Shown here one piece after another: positions 19,179 to 29,787 of a DNA stretch of 64,000 nt (position 1 is the first letter of the stretch; the number at the start of each line of letters is the position of its first letter). This DNA is from Pelagicoccus sp. SDUM812002. Lineage in GTDB: Bacteria > Verrucomicrobiota > Verrucomicrobiia > Opitutales > Opitutaceae. The DNA is taken from NCBI RefSeq assembly GCF_031127835.1, contig NZ_JARXHX010000014.1, positions 1 through 64,000 of the forward strand, read 5' to 3'. The position numbers and the translations under genes were made by a program. The notes under the pieces are model-generated. The model searched no databases. It saw nothing but the letters and a program-made list of their open reading frames with translations, and was not told the DNA's origin.

Positions 19179-22100
19179 CTATCGACGAAGCGATAGGCGC
19201 AGAAGGGGCAGGGGACCGGACAGGTTCGTTAGCTTTATACGGGCGAGTATAGGGGATGAGGTCAGGCTGGATCGCGCAGTCTCTGGAACAATGGAAATGT
19301 TTTGCCAATAGATTTGACCGGTTTCGCTGTCTATCGAGCCTTGTTGAAGGGACAGGGTGCTGAGGTTAATCCCCTTGGGTAGATAGCTGAGCGCGTAGAG
19401 ATCGTTCTTCGCGCTTTGGTTGTATCCAGAAACTGGAACGAAATCGACGCATTCGGTGGGCCGAGCCTTAGTGTAGGGGAGGACCGCTTCTCTGTTTAGG
19501 AATTGCTGCAAGGTTTGAGCAGGAGTGTGCGTACCTCTCAGGAACCAGACAGGGAGGTCGTATTGTCCAGGATTCGTTCCGCGATTTAGTTCGCTAGCGT
19601 TAGAGATACCATCGTGATCAAGGTCATCCTCGGGCGATAGGCGCGACGAGGTAGCGAGTGCAGTAGTGGGCACTACAGCCTCCAACCGTTCGCGAAAGGC
19701 GTCGGCCAGCGGAATGGGAGTGAAGGTGAGGGAATCGAGGTAACAGGTATTTGCGGGCCATAGGTCTGCGTCGAGGGCAACCCAAGTGAGCAGGTGTTTC
19801 CCAGCAGGAATGTTGATTTGGTAGCTTTGCCCGTCAGCGAGTTGAAGAATGGGTTTTCCGTCGAGCTTAAGAGTGTTGCTGTAAGTGGTGTACTCGTTGT
19901 CTATGTTGCCGCGGAAAGTGAAGCTAAGGGTGCCACGTTCGTCGAGTTGTAGGTGGATGGCTTGTTGGAAGAAGGAGAGGTCGATGCCTTGTTCGATATC
20001 GCTACCGTCGAGAAATTCGATCTCCTGGCTACTATCGAGTAAGTGGTAGATGGAGCTGGAGTAGAGATTCTCCAAGGGAGAGGGAACGGCTGCGTACAGT
20101 TGCCCAACCTTGTGGCTGGTAACGGTAAAGGTATAGGGTAGGCTCAGCGTTTCACCTGACGGCTCCAGGAAGAGGTCAACCTGAGAGGGGCCAGGCTTCA
20201 GGTCGACGGGCCAATCCACGGTGACTTGATCCCCTTCGCGGTACGAGCGCATGTCTGGGACGATCTGGAAGCGGCTGCCACGCCGTTCGGAAGAGAGTTC
20301 GACCTTGTAGCCGCTCAGGTAGTAGCTAGGAGCGGAGGTCAAACTACGAGATTGCTGGAGGCGGACGCGGTGCTTTCCGTCCGGGAGGAGGAAGTAGCTG
20401 CGCTCCTTTTCGTAGGGGTAGGCTTCGGATGCAACACCGTCAACGTAGAGGCGGGGTGAGCTGTTAACCCCGACACCGAGGTAGAGTGTGCCTGGGCCAT
20501 CGAGGAGGGCCTCGTAGGTGTAGGTATCTGCGGACTGGGTAATGGGAGTCCACGTCTCTCCAGTGGCCCCGATTACCGGAGATTCGACATTCGCGGGCCT
20601 GAGCGAGAGGTGTTGGTTTAATGCGGTGATTCTCAGCGGATTGTTTTCGCTTTGAAGAGTGCCAGTCCATGAGGAGAAGTTGAAGCCGTCTAGAGGGTTG
20701 GCTAGAAGGGTAACGGCTTCGCCGGGCAGGTAGTATGGCTTCTTTGGATACCGAATTACGGAGGTTTCCGATTCGTCGATATCAAGCATGTAACCGTCGA
20801 TGACTCGCAGGTTGTGCAAAGTGCTGTTCGAGTCGCTGGTCTGCGGATCGTAGGAAAGCGTGAGGCTGTGAGTCCCAGCAGGAATCGGATAGTGATGAGC
20901 GATGGGGCCGTTGTGGTTGGGATGCGTCACCGTGTAGATCGAATTGCCGATCTCGAGAATAAGGGACACGCGTTGGTCAATGTGCGACTCGAGTTCTAAG
21001 ACCTTTGGTCCAATGACGTTTCTGGTGAGCGTGACGATTTCGTCCTTTAGGGTGATACTCTGGTCGCCTCCTGAGTTGACGAAGGATGGGACGAATCCGA
21101 TCGCTTGAAGTGCCCAAGGTAGTTGCGCAGGGGGTACGACGGGCTCCGGTGTTTCGAAGTAGCTGAAGACGGGCAGCTCGCTATTTGGTTTGGCGATGAT
21201 GCTAGGCTCCGATGATTCGATAGGAGTGAGCCAGATATGAGTGTCGCCTGCCTCGTTTGGAATGGCTCGAAGCGTAACGTTGGCGTTGGTGGTAGATACG
21301 CCTTGGGCGGGCTCTATCTTTATCATTCCAGGACCAAACGAAACGAGAGGGGGCGCGTAGCCGCTGAGGGTGTCTATCAGCGAGAAGTGACTGACGTCCC
21401 CTGCAAGGCCGCTGTCGAGGATGCTGAAGCTTATGAAGTCTCTACCAGCAGGTACGGGAACGCCGATCTGCATCCATTCGCCGAAACCTTCGATGGGTAT
21501 GTCCACTCCGGATACGAAGGAATCGAATATGGCGATATCTCCTTCCGGAACGTTAAGGTAGAAACGAATGTATCTGCTGCCACCTGCGTGGATGCGACAG
21601 AGCGTGCTGGAGTCGAGTTCCTTGCTGGCCTTTCCGTCAGGAGCCAAAACGTTCGAATTGCGGACGCCTGTTTTGGGGGTGGTGGTGAGTTGACCTTTGC
21701 TGCGGGTGAAGGTGGTACCGATGTTTCCGGTGACGAAGGTGTCGCCATTGATGGAGACTTTGTATTCCCTGACGAAGTCAGAGCTAGGCCACTCCGTCTT
21801 GTCGTAAGACGTCCGGAAGGTCACGAGATCGTAGAATCGCGAGCTGGAAGGAAAGGAGTTGCCGAGGGAGATGGTGACTTGCTCTCCCCAAGCGTAGTCC
21901 TCTTTGAATGGGCTTACTAGGACGTCCTCGCTATCAGGACCGAAGTCCCCCGCGAGGAGAAAGCGGTTTCGGGTCTGGAAGTTCCTGAGTGTGACGAACT
22001 CGCTAGAGTTCACGGGTATATTAATGCTAAGCGTTGCGGTTCGCTGTTGGGGGCTCGGGGGTGCGGCGATGATCGAGCCAGCGTATTTTTGCAGTGTCGG

Positions 22101-25100
22101 TTCTCCGGAGACTTTCCAGGTCATGGTCGTTTCGAGGGTGCCTTCTGTCTCGAACTGAAGCTCTTGGTTTGCGGGTACCGTAAAAGTGAATACGGTTGGG
22201 CCGCTGGTCCCGCGGACCTCTAGAGGTTGGTCCTATTCGTGAGGGATCGCTAGAACGTTAGATCCTTTGGCGAGACTAAAGCTGCTGGGGGCAATGGATT
22301 TGGTCGGGCGGTAGACAGGCGCCACGCTCAGATGGCGGTCCAGTGTCACTTGGATGGAACGCGTAGTACCCGATATGTCGCCAGACCAGCGGTCGAAGGT
22401 ATTGTACTCGATAACCGGTGCGGTGAGGGTGACCTTGCTCCCTGCGGGGTAGACGTTGGCAGGAAGAGTCGGAGACACGGTGAAGTCATAGCTTTGTGGC
22501 GCATTGAATCCCTTGAGAAGGGCGAATCCGGGAAGGAATTCTAGATTCCAGAAGCCGATGCTGTTTCCGTAGTGAGCGTGGGCGATGTCGGTGGAAGCGC
22601 TCAGCCGGATTTCGATTTGATGGTTTCCGGCGGGAATAGGAATCTCATGGAGGAAGGTGTTTTCCTGAAGACTGAAACCGGAGTGGTGCTGAATCGCTTG
22701 ACCATCGATGAGAACATCGGCGTTGGTGGCGGGGCCGATGCGGAATCGAAGCAAGCCGGCTGCGGACGCGTTGAGTACGAACGGCACGACCTCACCGCGT
22801 GCTGGAGGCTGTAGCGCTTCGAAGCTTTTATTGTAACCACGGTATCCCCAGTCCTCAAAGCTTTCGGTTGCGACAGCGATTGATTCTGCTCCGAGGTCGA
22901 GGGTGAAGCGGGGGATAAAGGTGAGATCGCGGTAGAGTTCGACGGTGGTCGAGTTGGAGTCCTTTGAGAGTTCGGGAGAGATCCAGCCCGTGAAACGGTA
23001 GCCGTCGTCCGGTTCGGTGCTAAAGGATACGGTGGATCCAACGCGACGACTGCTATTGTAGGAGTCTCCCAAACTGACAGAGCCACCATCGACGTTTCTG
23101 TGGGCAGTGATGGTTTGGTAGACGCCGAGGAATTGCAAGTCTAGGGAGCTACCGGGGGCACGCCCCGTGAAATTTACCGAAAAGTCCCCCGCCTTCTGTA
23201 TCCAGATACCAAATTCAGCGGAGTTGTCCGACCCACTGGATTGAAGGTAGGGGGTGCTGGTCTCGGTGGGAGTTCTGAGTTCGATGTTCGGGTTGCCGAT
23301 GACTTTGAATCTAAGGATGCAAGGACCTTCCGCGTGGCCGCGGAGGGTTGTTTTAAATTCAGTGCTTAGGGAACTGAGTAGATGCCCCCCTTGGTTTTGG
23401 AAAACAAAAGGGAAGGGCGAGCTCCACGTGAGCGGGATGGGTGATTCGAACGGCGCTGCTTGTTGAAAGTAGGCGGCGACGCTGAGGTCCCTCGATACGG
23501 GGACCTGCAAGCTGGGTTGACTGGACACTATGTCACCCCGCCACCCAACGAAGCGATCGCGGTAGCCTTCCTTGACGGAGAGGGTTGCCATCTCCTGCGG
23601 TGCGTAAGGTCCTGGCGATTGGTTGAACGTTTGTGAATCTCCTGTGACCTCGAGGGTGTAGTTCGGTTCGTCAGGGATTACGTGGCGAAATTTGTACACG
23701 AACGGGTCAGTTTCGCGGCTCTCGAGGTTTCGTGTGATGAGATAGAAATCAGACGCTTCGGCCTGCTGACGTGAAATGTTGACTGAGTCGTAGGGCCCGG
23801 TCCACTCGATCGCTCCTGCAGGCAAGTTTTTAGCGTAGGCTGAAATGCCTCTAGCAGTCAGGTAGCTCGATTCCTCGCCGCTTTCATATTTCAGAGAGAC
23901 CCCGGTGTATCCATCGGCAGCCTGAGAGCGAGAAAGCGCGGTTTTCCCATCGTGCACGAATACCAGCGATAGCGCGTCGGATTCGAAGGATTCTCCGAAG
24001 ATGGCTATCAGACTACGTGGGCCAGATTCCTCAAGCACCAAGCTTTTCTCGAATGAGAAAAATGGGCCGTCTTTAAAACGTCTCCAACCGATGAATACCC
24101 AACCCTCAGCTGGTTCGGCATCGAAGCGAGCACGCGGCAATCCTGTGTCGGAAGGCGCAATCTGCTCGCGCACCACTTGGCCGAGGCCGTGGGTGCCGAC
24201 CACCGTTTCAGGAGCGGTCAGGTAGCGTAGGTTGCGGATTTTCATTGTGCCCCGCGCCTCGTGGTATTCGTTGCCGGTGTTGAAGAACCATTCGACCGAG
24301 CCGGGAGCGGCTTCGAACGGTATCTGCACCGTCACGAAGGTGCTTTCAGTCGGGCTGGCGGAGACTTTGAATTTTTCCGATGAGCGCGAAGAGGGAAGGG
24401 TCAGCTCCACGGTACCATCCTTGTGAGCGGAGAGCTCGAAAGTCAGAATACCTGGTTGGTGGAGGCCTTCGACGATAGCTTTTTGGACGAAGTCCTGCGG
24501 CCGTTCGAGGTCGTACCCCGGCATCCCGTGTGTCGGCTCCGCGGACCACGCCTCCGCCCCCTCACAGGGAATCTGCGTATCGAAAGAAGCGTAGAGGTGC
24601 ATGTGAGTTCGCATGAGCAGGTTCAGAGAGGCCCGTTTCTGCAGTTCGTTCGGGTAGTCGTACCGCGCTTGATCAGGCCCGTAGGACAAATCGATGGATT
24701 CGATATTGAATTGGCGGAAGCGATAGCCCGGTTTGGCCTGAGCGGACACCGTTACGCTCTCGCCCTTTGCGAAGGTTGAACGAGGTGGGTTTGCGACGAT
24801 CGTGCCCCCGACATGCGACTCGAAGACAAGCGCGTTTCCAGGCGTGACCTTGAACCCGTCGATCAGGAGAGCTGCGTCTGCGTTTGGCTCGTCGGATTGC
24901 AGCCAAAATGACAATTGCAGTTCTCGGCTTTCATTAGCCAAAGCCAAGACTCTCGCTCGCTGCCACCCCGCTCCGTCGGCTTCGGTCCAGATCGTTTCCA
25001 CGTTCTGCGAGTTAAGCTTGGCGTAAAAGTCAAAGTAGCGGCCGATATTCCGCTTCTTCACGTAGAATTCTACGAGCGTGTTTTGTTCGATCGAACCGGA

Positions 25101-25334
25101 GATCGAAATCGAAATGGCGCCGTTAGGGCTACTAGGGGAACGGGTGAGGGCGAGGCTGGAGCTCCCGACCTTGGCTTCAGGATCGATCGCCGACGAATGG
25201 GTTTCGCCAACGGAGAATCCGCTCGCGACTGAAAGTTCGAGAGCGGCACGAGCTTCCTCAGTGGTGGGGGCCGCTCGGGTAATAGGAGAGCTCAGCAGGG
25301 CGATGACCAAAAACAAAAAAGAGCAATGTCTCAT
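19179..25334 (-). pseudogene. Giant InlB-repeat secreted protein, interrupted by one amber codon
   Basis: One frame spans 2052 codons and is broken only by a TAG at 22233-22235. The upstream part (1033 aa) begins with a signal peptide (MRHCSFLFLVIALLSSPITRA) and contains several divergent InlB B-repeats (FVGWRGDIVSSQPSLQVPV, FDRWSGDISGTTRSIQVTL). After TAG the frame reads on without loss: 37 codons (DQPLEVRGTSGPTVFTFTV and on) lead to MTWKVSGEP at 22124 and 980 further residues, with another repeat (FNFSSWTGTL) and a calcium-like segment (LDHDGISNASELNRGTNP). Both halves are beta-rich carbohydrate- or surface-binding-type sequence. I read it as a gene with a recent nonsense mutation. A truncated 1033-aa product could still be made and exported. 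Confidence 0.8.
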
Positions 25335-25642
25335 ACTAGTCGCAGGTAGACTGTAGGGGCAATTTTGTAAGTCAATCTGGCTAATGCGGCACTAAACAGC
25401 TATTATCAAAGCTACTATTGAACCTCTTAGTCGAAGGCGATGGCCGCTTCACGATTGTCCGGTCGTAAGCGAGGGAATTCAAACTGGGGAAAGGGCCTCA
25501 AAAGAGAGTAAGCTCTTCCAGCTTGAGCGGCGGCGAGGCTCTTTGGATATATCGATTCCCTCGAGTGTAACGTTCGTTCGGTACTCGTAACCCTTTCGCT
25601 TCGCTCTGATACATTTTTCGGCCCGGCTGTAGAGGCTAGCCT
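25335..25642. other. Intergenic stretch without recognisable features
   Basis: About 310 bp upstream of the giant InlB-repeat gene. It should hold that gene's promoter. I see no convincing box pair, ORF or repeat in it. Confidence 0.3.
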
Positions 25643-25659
25643 TCAGGGCGGCTCTACAG
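25627..25659. repeat. Imperfect hairpin with 8-bp perfect outer arms
   Basis: CTGTAGAG (25627-25634) pairs with CTCTACAG (25652-25659), and the inner GCC/GGC can extend the stem. It overlaps the edge of an lpxI relic, so it may be a chance product of that decayed sequence rather than a dispersed palindromic element. Confidence 0.4.
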
Positions 25660-25735
25660 ATGTTCTGCGCGTTGATGACCTCTATAGACCGTAGTTAGAA
25701 ACCGGGTACGTCGTAACGGTACTTGGGAACGTGAC
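25643..25735 (-). pseudogene. Short relic of an lpxI-like gene
   Basis: Reading leftwards, the minus strand gives KYRYDVPGF, a stop, then LRSIEVINAQNICRAALKA. The intact lpxI at 38425-39261 has QDYRFDVPVFGLRTLEIMAEH then NIGTAVLKAGS in the same order and spacing. The match is clear but eroded and includes an in-frame TAA. It is a remnant of the C-terminal part only, about 30 codons, next to the stop of the downstream oxidoreductase gene. Confidence 0.55.
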
Positions 25736-25745
25736 GACGGGAAGC

Positions 25746-26864
25746 TTAGAGGAGAATTCTTTTTCCTGTCCGAGCAGCTTCTCGGATCGCTTGTATAATC
25801 TGGATTTCACGGCGTCCCAGTTCGCCAGGTACGATGGTTTCTTGATTCTCTTTGAAGTCTAGGGCGATGCTGTCCATCTGCTTTGCCTGTTGGTTGAAGC
25901 CGGCGTAAGAGGGCAGTGCGCCTTGGATACTAGTTTTCCCATTCAATCCACCGTAGGAGTAGGCAGGACCGGTCTCGAACCAGCCTTTGTCGCCCTCGGC
26001 CCGAAAGTGGTTCGAAGGCTGGACCCAGCTCGTCTCTCCGTCGCAGGTAGAGCCGTCAGCGTATTCGATTGTGAAATACATTGTTTCTTCGACTTCGTCG
26101 AAGGTGTTGGGGAATTTCGCGGTAGGGATCTTTGCGGTAACCGCAATGGGGGCTTGCTCGTTTTTGGCCATGGCAGAGACGTAGAGAACGTAAACGCCGA
26201 GGTCCATGAGGGGGCCGCCACCCATGTCGCGTTTCATGCGCCAAGTGCCGCCGGGACGGTAATTGAAGCCAAAACCGCCGGAGATATCGGTAAAGTTTCC
26301 GAATCGGCTATCAGCGGCTGCGTCTTTTAGAAGTTCGTAGTAGGGGTGGAAGTGGGCTCGGTAGCCGATCGCCAGCTGTTTGCCCGCATGACGGGCGGCG
26401 GCGAGCATTTCGTCGCATTCTGCGACGTCCATGGCCATTGGCTTTTCGGAAATGACGTGCTTGCCCGCTTTGAAGCCAAGGAGGGTATCGCGTTTGTGCA
26501 GGGCTGGCGGGGTGACGGAGTAGAGTATGTCGATATCATCGTTGTCTGCCATTTCTTCGATGGTGTCGTATCCATAGACACTCGATTCGGGGAATCCGTA
26601 TTCGCGGGCCCAGCGGCGGCCTTTTTCTGGGTCACCTGTAACGACTCCGCTCAATTCGCAGTGCTCGGTTTGACGGAGCGCGGGTCCGAGCTGTCCGGTC
26701 GAGTAGGAGCCTAGCCCGCAGAGGGTAACGCCCAGTTTCCTGCTGGAGGGAGATGGGCTGGGTTGTGCAAGGAGGCGAGGAAAGGTGCCGAGAGCGGCAG
26801 TGCCCAAGGCGACTTGTTGGAGAAACTTTCGACGGTTCTGTTTGTTTTGATCGAGCGTATCCAT
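25746..26864 (-). CDS. Exported Gfo/Idh/MocA oxidoreductase, glucose-fructose oxidoreductase-like
   Basis: 372 aa. The ATG at 26864 directly precedes the leader MDTLDQNKQNRRKFLQQVALG (an RRKFLQ Tat-like motif plus hydrophobic stretch); another ATG 15 bp upstream is possible. The NAD(P) fold begins KLGVTLCGLGSYSTGQLGPAL, as in glucose-fructose oxidoreductases. The active-site lysine sits in VISEKPMAMD, and the C-terminal domain has GGFGFNYRPGGTWR and GGGPLMDLGVYVL. Members oxidise or epimerise sugars with tightly bound cofactor, often in the periplasm. The gene is complete and stands alone. Its upstream neighbour is divergent and its downstream side borders decayed sequence, so it is one of the survivors in this region. 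The exact sugar cannot be told from sequence. Confidence 0.88.
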   Translation of the reverse strand: MDTLDQNKQNRRKFLQQVALGTAALGTFPRLLAQPSPSPSSRKLGVTLCGLGSYSTGQLGPALRQTEHCELSGVVTGDPEKGRRWAREYGFPESSVYGYDTIEEMADNDDIDILYSVTPPALHKRDTLLGFKAGKHVISEKPMAMDVAECDEMLAAARHAGKQLAIGYRAHFHPYYELLKDAAADSRFGNFTDISGGFGFNYRPGGTWRMKRDMGGGPLMDLGVYVLYVSAMAKNEQAPIAVTAKIPTAKFPNTFDEVEETMYFTIEYADGSTCDGETSWVQPSNHFRAEGDKGWFETGPAYSYGGLNGKTSIQGALPSYAGFNQQAKQMDSIALDFKENQETIVPGELGRREIQIIQAIREAARTGKRILL

Positions 26865-27174
26865 GTGGGAGGAACGCATGGCGTTGCGCTGAGCTTGCGG
26901 AGATCCCGCGTGTCGACGTCCTGTGTCGGGAGTCGCTCGTTCGACTCGCACCGATACGGCGTCTAGGATGCGGTTAAGCTCGGACTCTCTAGGCCAGGTT
27001 GAGGTGGGGCGTTCAAGTTGGGACGGTTGGAATAGTAGAGCTACAGTAAACTAACCCTTTTTTGCTGCCTCTGGCCATCGACTCTCACTTTTTTGATAAG
27101 GTCTGTCACCTCTCGTCGGAAGTTAGGCACTTCATTTCGAACGAAGAAATGAATCCTAAAACGAATCGAAGATT
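26865..27174. other. Divergent intergenic region
   Basis: About 310 bp between a minus-strand oxidoreductase gene and a small plus-strand ORF. Promoters for both are expected. I see no strong consensus boxes, palindrome or coding stretch. Confidence 0.3.
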
Positions 27175-27372
27175 ATGAATGACAGAACGAATAACATGAA
27201 AACGTGCGCAGGTATTGCTGCTATCATTGGCCTAGTCGGTTTCCTCGTCGTGTTGCTCTTCGCAATATTCTCGCCTGAAAACTTGCCAGCTAGCGCTTGG
27301 ATCGTGGCTCCGCTATGTGTCATGGGCATCGCTCTGGGATGTTTAGCCACTAAAGGCGAGATGTTGCGATAA
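27175..27372 (+). CDS. Small two-helix membrane protein, hypothetical
   Basis: 65 aa from the ATG at 27175; a second in-frame ATG seven codons in is equally possible. Two hydrophobic segments (about residues 12-32, AGIAAIIGLVGFLVVLLFAIF, and 43-58, IVAPLCVMGIALGCLA) suggest a hairpin membrane protein with short tails. No Shine-Dalgarno sequence is evident and I recognise no family. Proteins of this shape are common and unassigned. Support comes only from the membrane pattern and the absence of a competing frame. Confidence 0.45.
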   Translation: MNDRTNNMKTCAGIAAIIGLVGFLVVLLFAIFSPENLPASAWIVAPLCVMGIALGCLATKGEMLR

Positions 27373-27395
27373 TGAGCTGGGTCATGTGTTTTTTA

Positions 27396-27426
27396 ACTAT
27401 GGATGAACACAGATGTACGCGGTGAT
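27396..27426 (+). repeat. Degenerate copy of the GxxExxY-associated repeat
   Basis: The stretch ACTATGGATGAACACAGATG and what follows to 27426 repeats GAT-[GA]ACRC units and resembles the three 29-bp elements around 39274-39796, with several changes. No GxxExxY gene is nearby, so this is a solo, eroded copy. Confidence 0.4.
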
Positions 27427-27585
27427 CATTGGGCGTGGTGATTGGTTCTTCGTCCATGTAGGTCGCTTGACTGCATGTGGTTGAGTTGAGGCTTGATAGA
27501 GGGGGAACGTTATTAGTGTTGTCATTTTCGCTCGTGGATTTGCTGTGTGCGAACAAGTGCAAGTGCACGACCAGTTGAGTTGGTT

Positions 27586-28671
27586 ATGAAAATTTTGAAA
27601 CAAGGAAATTCGTTTTGGCTGCTTTCCAGCTTGTTGATAGCTCTCCTAGGATCTCCTTTTAAGCTAGCTGCGGAAACGTTTTGGTATAGGGTCGTTAACG
27701 ATGAAGTAACGATTACTGGATACGCGGGGACTGAGGAGACGGTGATTGTTCCCGACACGGTTGATGGGCTTCCTGTTACTCGGATCGGTGTTGAGGCTTT
27801 CCTTGAGTCTGATTCGGTATCTACCTTTAGCAGGATGCGTGGGGTACTTTTCGATAAGGAAAGGGCGACCCTGCTGATTTATCCTCCTGGAAAACGCGGT
27901 GAGTATTATGTTCCAGGAAGTGTATCCACTATTGCTGACTATGCTTTTGCCTACACAGTCGAATTGGCTACAATAAGGTTTGACGAGGGGCTCGAAACGA
28001 TTGGTAACCGAGCATTTCTCAACAGCAGTTCGCTTGAGTCGGTTGTTCTTCCGGCCAGCGTCGTTAGCCTCGGCGAGCAAGCGTTTGCAGGCTGTCCTGA
28101 GCTCGAGCACGTTTATTTCAAAGGGAATGCACCCGTGCATGGAGATAATTTTTTCGACAACGGGGCGGAGCAAGCGGTTGTTTACTATCAGTTGGGGGGC
28201 TCTGGCTGGGAATCACGCTATGGCGGGCTCCCCACGATCGAATGGGATCCGGAGGCTACCTACGCTGCGTGGATTGCTAGCTATTCGCTGGACGAGCACG
28301 AAATGGGACTTCAAGACGATCCAGACCACGACGGTCAGCCAAACGGTATGGAGAATCTTTTCGGAACCAATCCGACCCAAGCGAGCGCAGGGTTGGTTGT
28401 CGTCGAGATAGGCGAGACGACCACTTTTGTTCATCCTTACAATGCTGCTTCCGCTAAGGATCTCGTTCTTGCTTATCAGTGGTCACTGGATCTGCGCCAG
28501 TTTTACAATGCAGATTCCTATGATGATGCAGGCTTAACCAGAGTAGCGTTTTCGACTCAGTTGGATACGCCAAGTGCAGGACTCGCCACGGTCGCCGCAT
28601 CGATCAACGGCTCCGAGCTCCCACGCCGTATTTTTGTCCGGATACAAGCGACTCAGGATCCGGTTTTTTAG
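27586..28671 (+). CDS. Secreted BspA-type leucine-rich-repeat protein
   Basis: 361 aa. The ATG at 27586 is chosen because it opens a signal peptide (MKILKQGNSFWLLSSLLIALL); an earlier start would add 13 residues without leader character. The next part has LRR_5 (BspA-like) repeats: PDTVDGLPVTRIGVEAFLES, VSTIADYAFAYTVELATIRF, LETIGNRAFLNSSSLESVVL and VVSLGEQAFAGCPELEHVYF. Then comes a calcium-like segment (DPDHDGQPNGMENLFGTNP) and the common verrucomicrobial C-terminal module (LVLAYQWSLDLRQFYNADS). Such repeats usually mediate surface binding. It converges with the AraC gene 33 bp away. Target unknown. Confidence 0.85.
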   Translation: MKILKQGNSFWLLSSLLIALLGSPFKLAAETFWYRVVNDEVTITGYAGTEETVIVPDTVDGLPVTRIGVEAFLESDSVSTFSRMRGVLFDKERATLLIYPPGKRGEYYVPGSVSTIADYAFAYTVELATIRFDEGLETIGNRAFLNSSSLESVVLPASVVSLGEQAFAGCPELEHVYFKGNAPVHGDNFFDNGAEQAVVYYQLGGSGWESRYGGLPTIEWDPEATYAAWIASYSLDEHEMGLQDDPDHDGQPNGMENLFGTNPTQASAGLVVVEIGETTTFVHPYNAASAKDLVLAYQWSLDLRQFYNADSYDDAGLTRVAFSTQLDTPSAGLATVAASINGSELPRRIFVRIQATQDPVF

Positions 28672-28703
28672 AGGGCGGGCGCTGGCGGAAGCGTTTCTGT
28701 TCT

Positions 28704-29618
28704 TTATGCGAAACGTGTTAAACTGGAGCGTAGTTGCGATGCGATTTCCGCTGGTGTTCCGCCGAAGTGACGCTTGAATTCGCGGCTAAACTGGGAGGCG
28801 CTCTCGTATCCGACTTTGATAGCCGCAGCGGATGCTCCCAGTCCGTGATGTACCATTAGCATGCGGGCTTTGTGCAATCGAATGGTTTTAATATATTGTA
28901 GCGGCGAGGAGGCGGTGACGTTTTTAAAGTGTGTATGAAAAGTGGATACGCTCATACCTGCTTGGCTGGCTAGTGTCTCGATATCGTGGGTGCCGGCGTA
29001 GTTCGTGTGGATGACGTTGAGCGCACGGGTGATTTGACCGAAATGGCTTTGAGGTGAAGCGAGCCCGCGCAAGTTTGCCCCGCTTGGCCCCGTGAGCACT
29101 CGGTAGACGATCTCGCGAATGATCTGCGGGCCGAGGATATTTGTGTCGTCTGCAGAGTCTAAGCACTTGAGAAGGCGGATGGCAGCATCACTTAACGCGT
29201 CGTCAGTAGGAGCGGATTCGATGGCGTGCGGTTTTTGGACGGCGTGATGGGGAGCGGATTCTAGTTGCACGAGCAATTCCGCCACGATCACTGGCGTGAC
29301 GGAAATTGAAAGGCCCAATAGAGGCTCCTCGGACGTACCAAAGGTTTCGCACTCAAAGGGAACCGGAGCACTCATCACCAAGTAGTTGTTAGGATCGTAA
29401 ACAAACCTCTGGTCACCGAGCCGACCTCGTTTTTTGCCTTGAGCTATAAACACGATGCTCGGTTCGTAGGTGATGGGCGAAGGGGGCACGTGTTCGGTGG
29501 AGCGCATGAACTTAACGCCGCTTAGGCGAGAAGCGCTAAATCCCTGTCCCGTGGCTAGATTACCCAATAAGACGGACATGGTTTTATCGGCAACTTTGGT
29601 GGGGCTTGTTTGTGACAT
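28704..29618 (-). CDS. AraC-family transcriptional regulator
   Basis: 304 aa. The N-terminal part (about 20-170) matches the AraC_N type (PPSPITYEPSIVFIAQGKK, then FECETFGTSEEPLLGLSI). The C-terminal about 100 residues hold two helix-turn-helix motifs: IETLASQAGMSVSTFHTHFK and the second, around ASAAAIKVGYESASQFSREF, with the family closing PAEIASQ. It is divergent from two short-chain dehydrogenase genes (first ATG at 29788, 169 bp away). AraC_N regulators commonly activate a neighbouring SDR or aldo-keto reductase gene in response to a small molecule, so it probably controls that pair. Two [AT]TAGGCAA boxes lie in the shared gap. Confidence 0.9.
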   Translation of the reverse strand: MSQTSPTKVADKTMSVLLGNLATGQGFSASRLSGVKFMRSTEHVPPSPITYEPSIVFIAQGKKRGRLGDQRFVYDPNNYLVMSAPVPFECETFGTSEEPLLGLSISVTPVIVAELLVQLESAPHHAVQKPHAIESAPTDDALSDAAIRLLKCLDSADDTNILGPQIIREIVYRVLTGPSGANLRGLASPQSHFGQITRALNVIHTNYAGTHDIETLASQAGMSVSTFHTHFKNVTASSPLQYIKTIRLHKARMLMVHHGLGASAAAIKVGYESASQFSREFKRHFGGTPAEIASQLRSSLTRFA

Positions 29619-29787
29619 GTCGTAGAAATAGGCAATTTATCCAGGGATATTGCAATTATCTAACCTTTTGTTCGTAGGATTAGGCAAACATTCGAGAGGA
29701 CTGTGTATTGTGGGTAGATCCATTTTGCGATAGTGTTGTGGAGTCGAGACCGAGGGAAAGATCCCCGACCGATCACTAACAATCAGA
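29619..29787. promoter_or_regulatory. Shared AraC/SDR control region with direct repeats
   Basis: ATAGGCAA (29628-29635) and TTAGGCAA (29680-29687) are same-orientation near-repeats, the layout AraC-type proteins use as half-sites. TATCC/GGATA also forms a small inverted repeat between them. Assignment as operator is inference. Confidence 0.35.

Noticed and set aside
22233-22235. Amber recoding (pyrrolysine or read-through)
   Set aside because: Other genes in the window end normally at TAG, and no recoding context or pyl gene is visible; a plain nonsense mutation is simpler.
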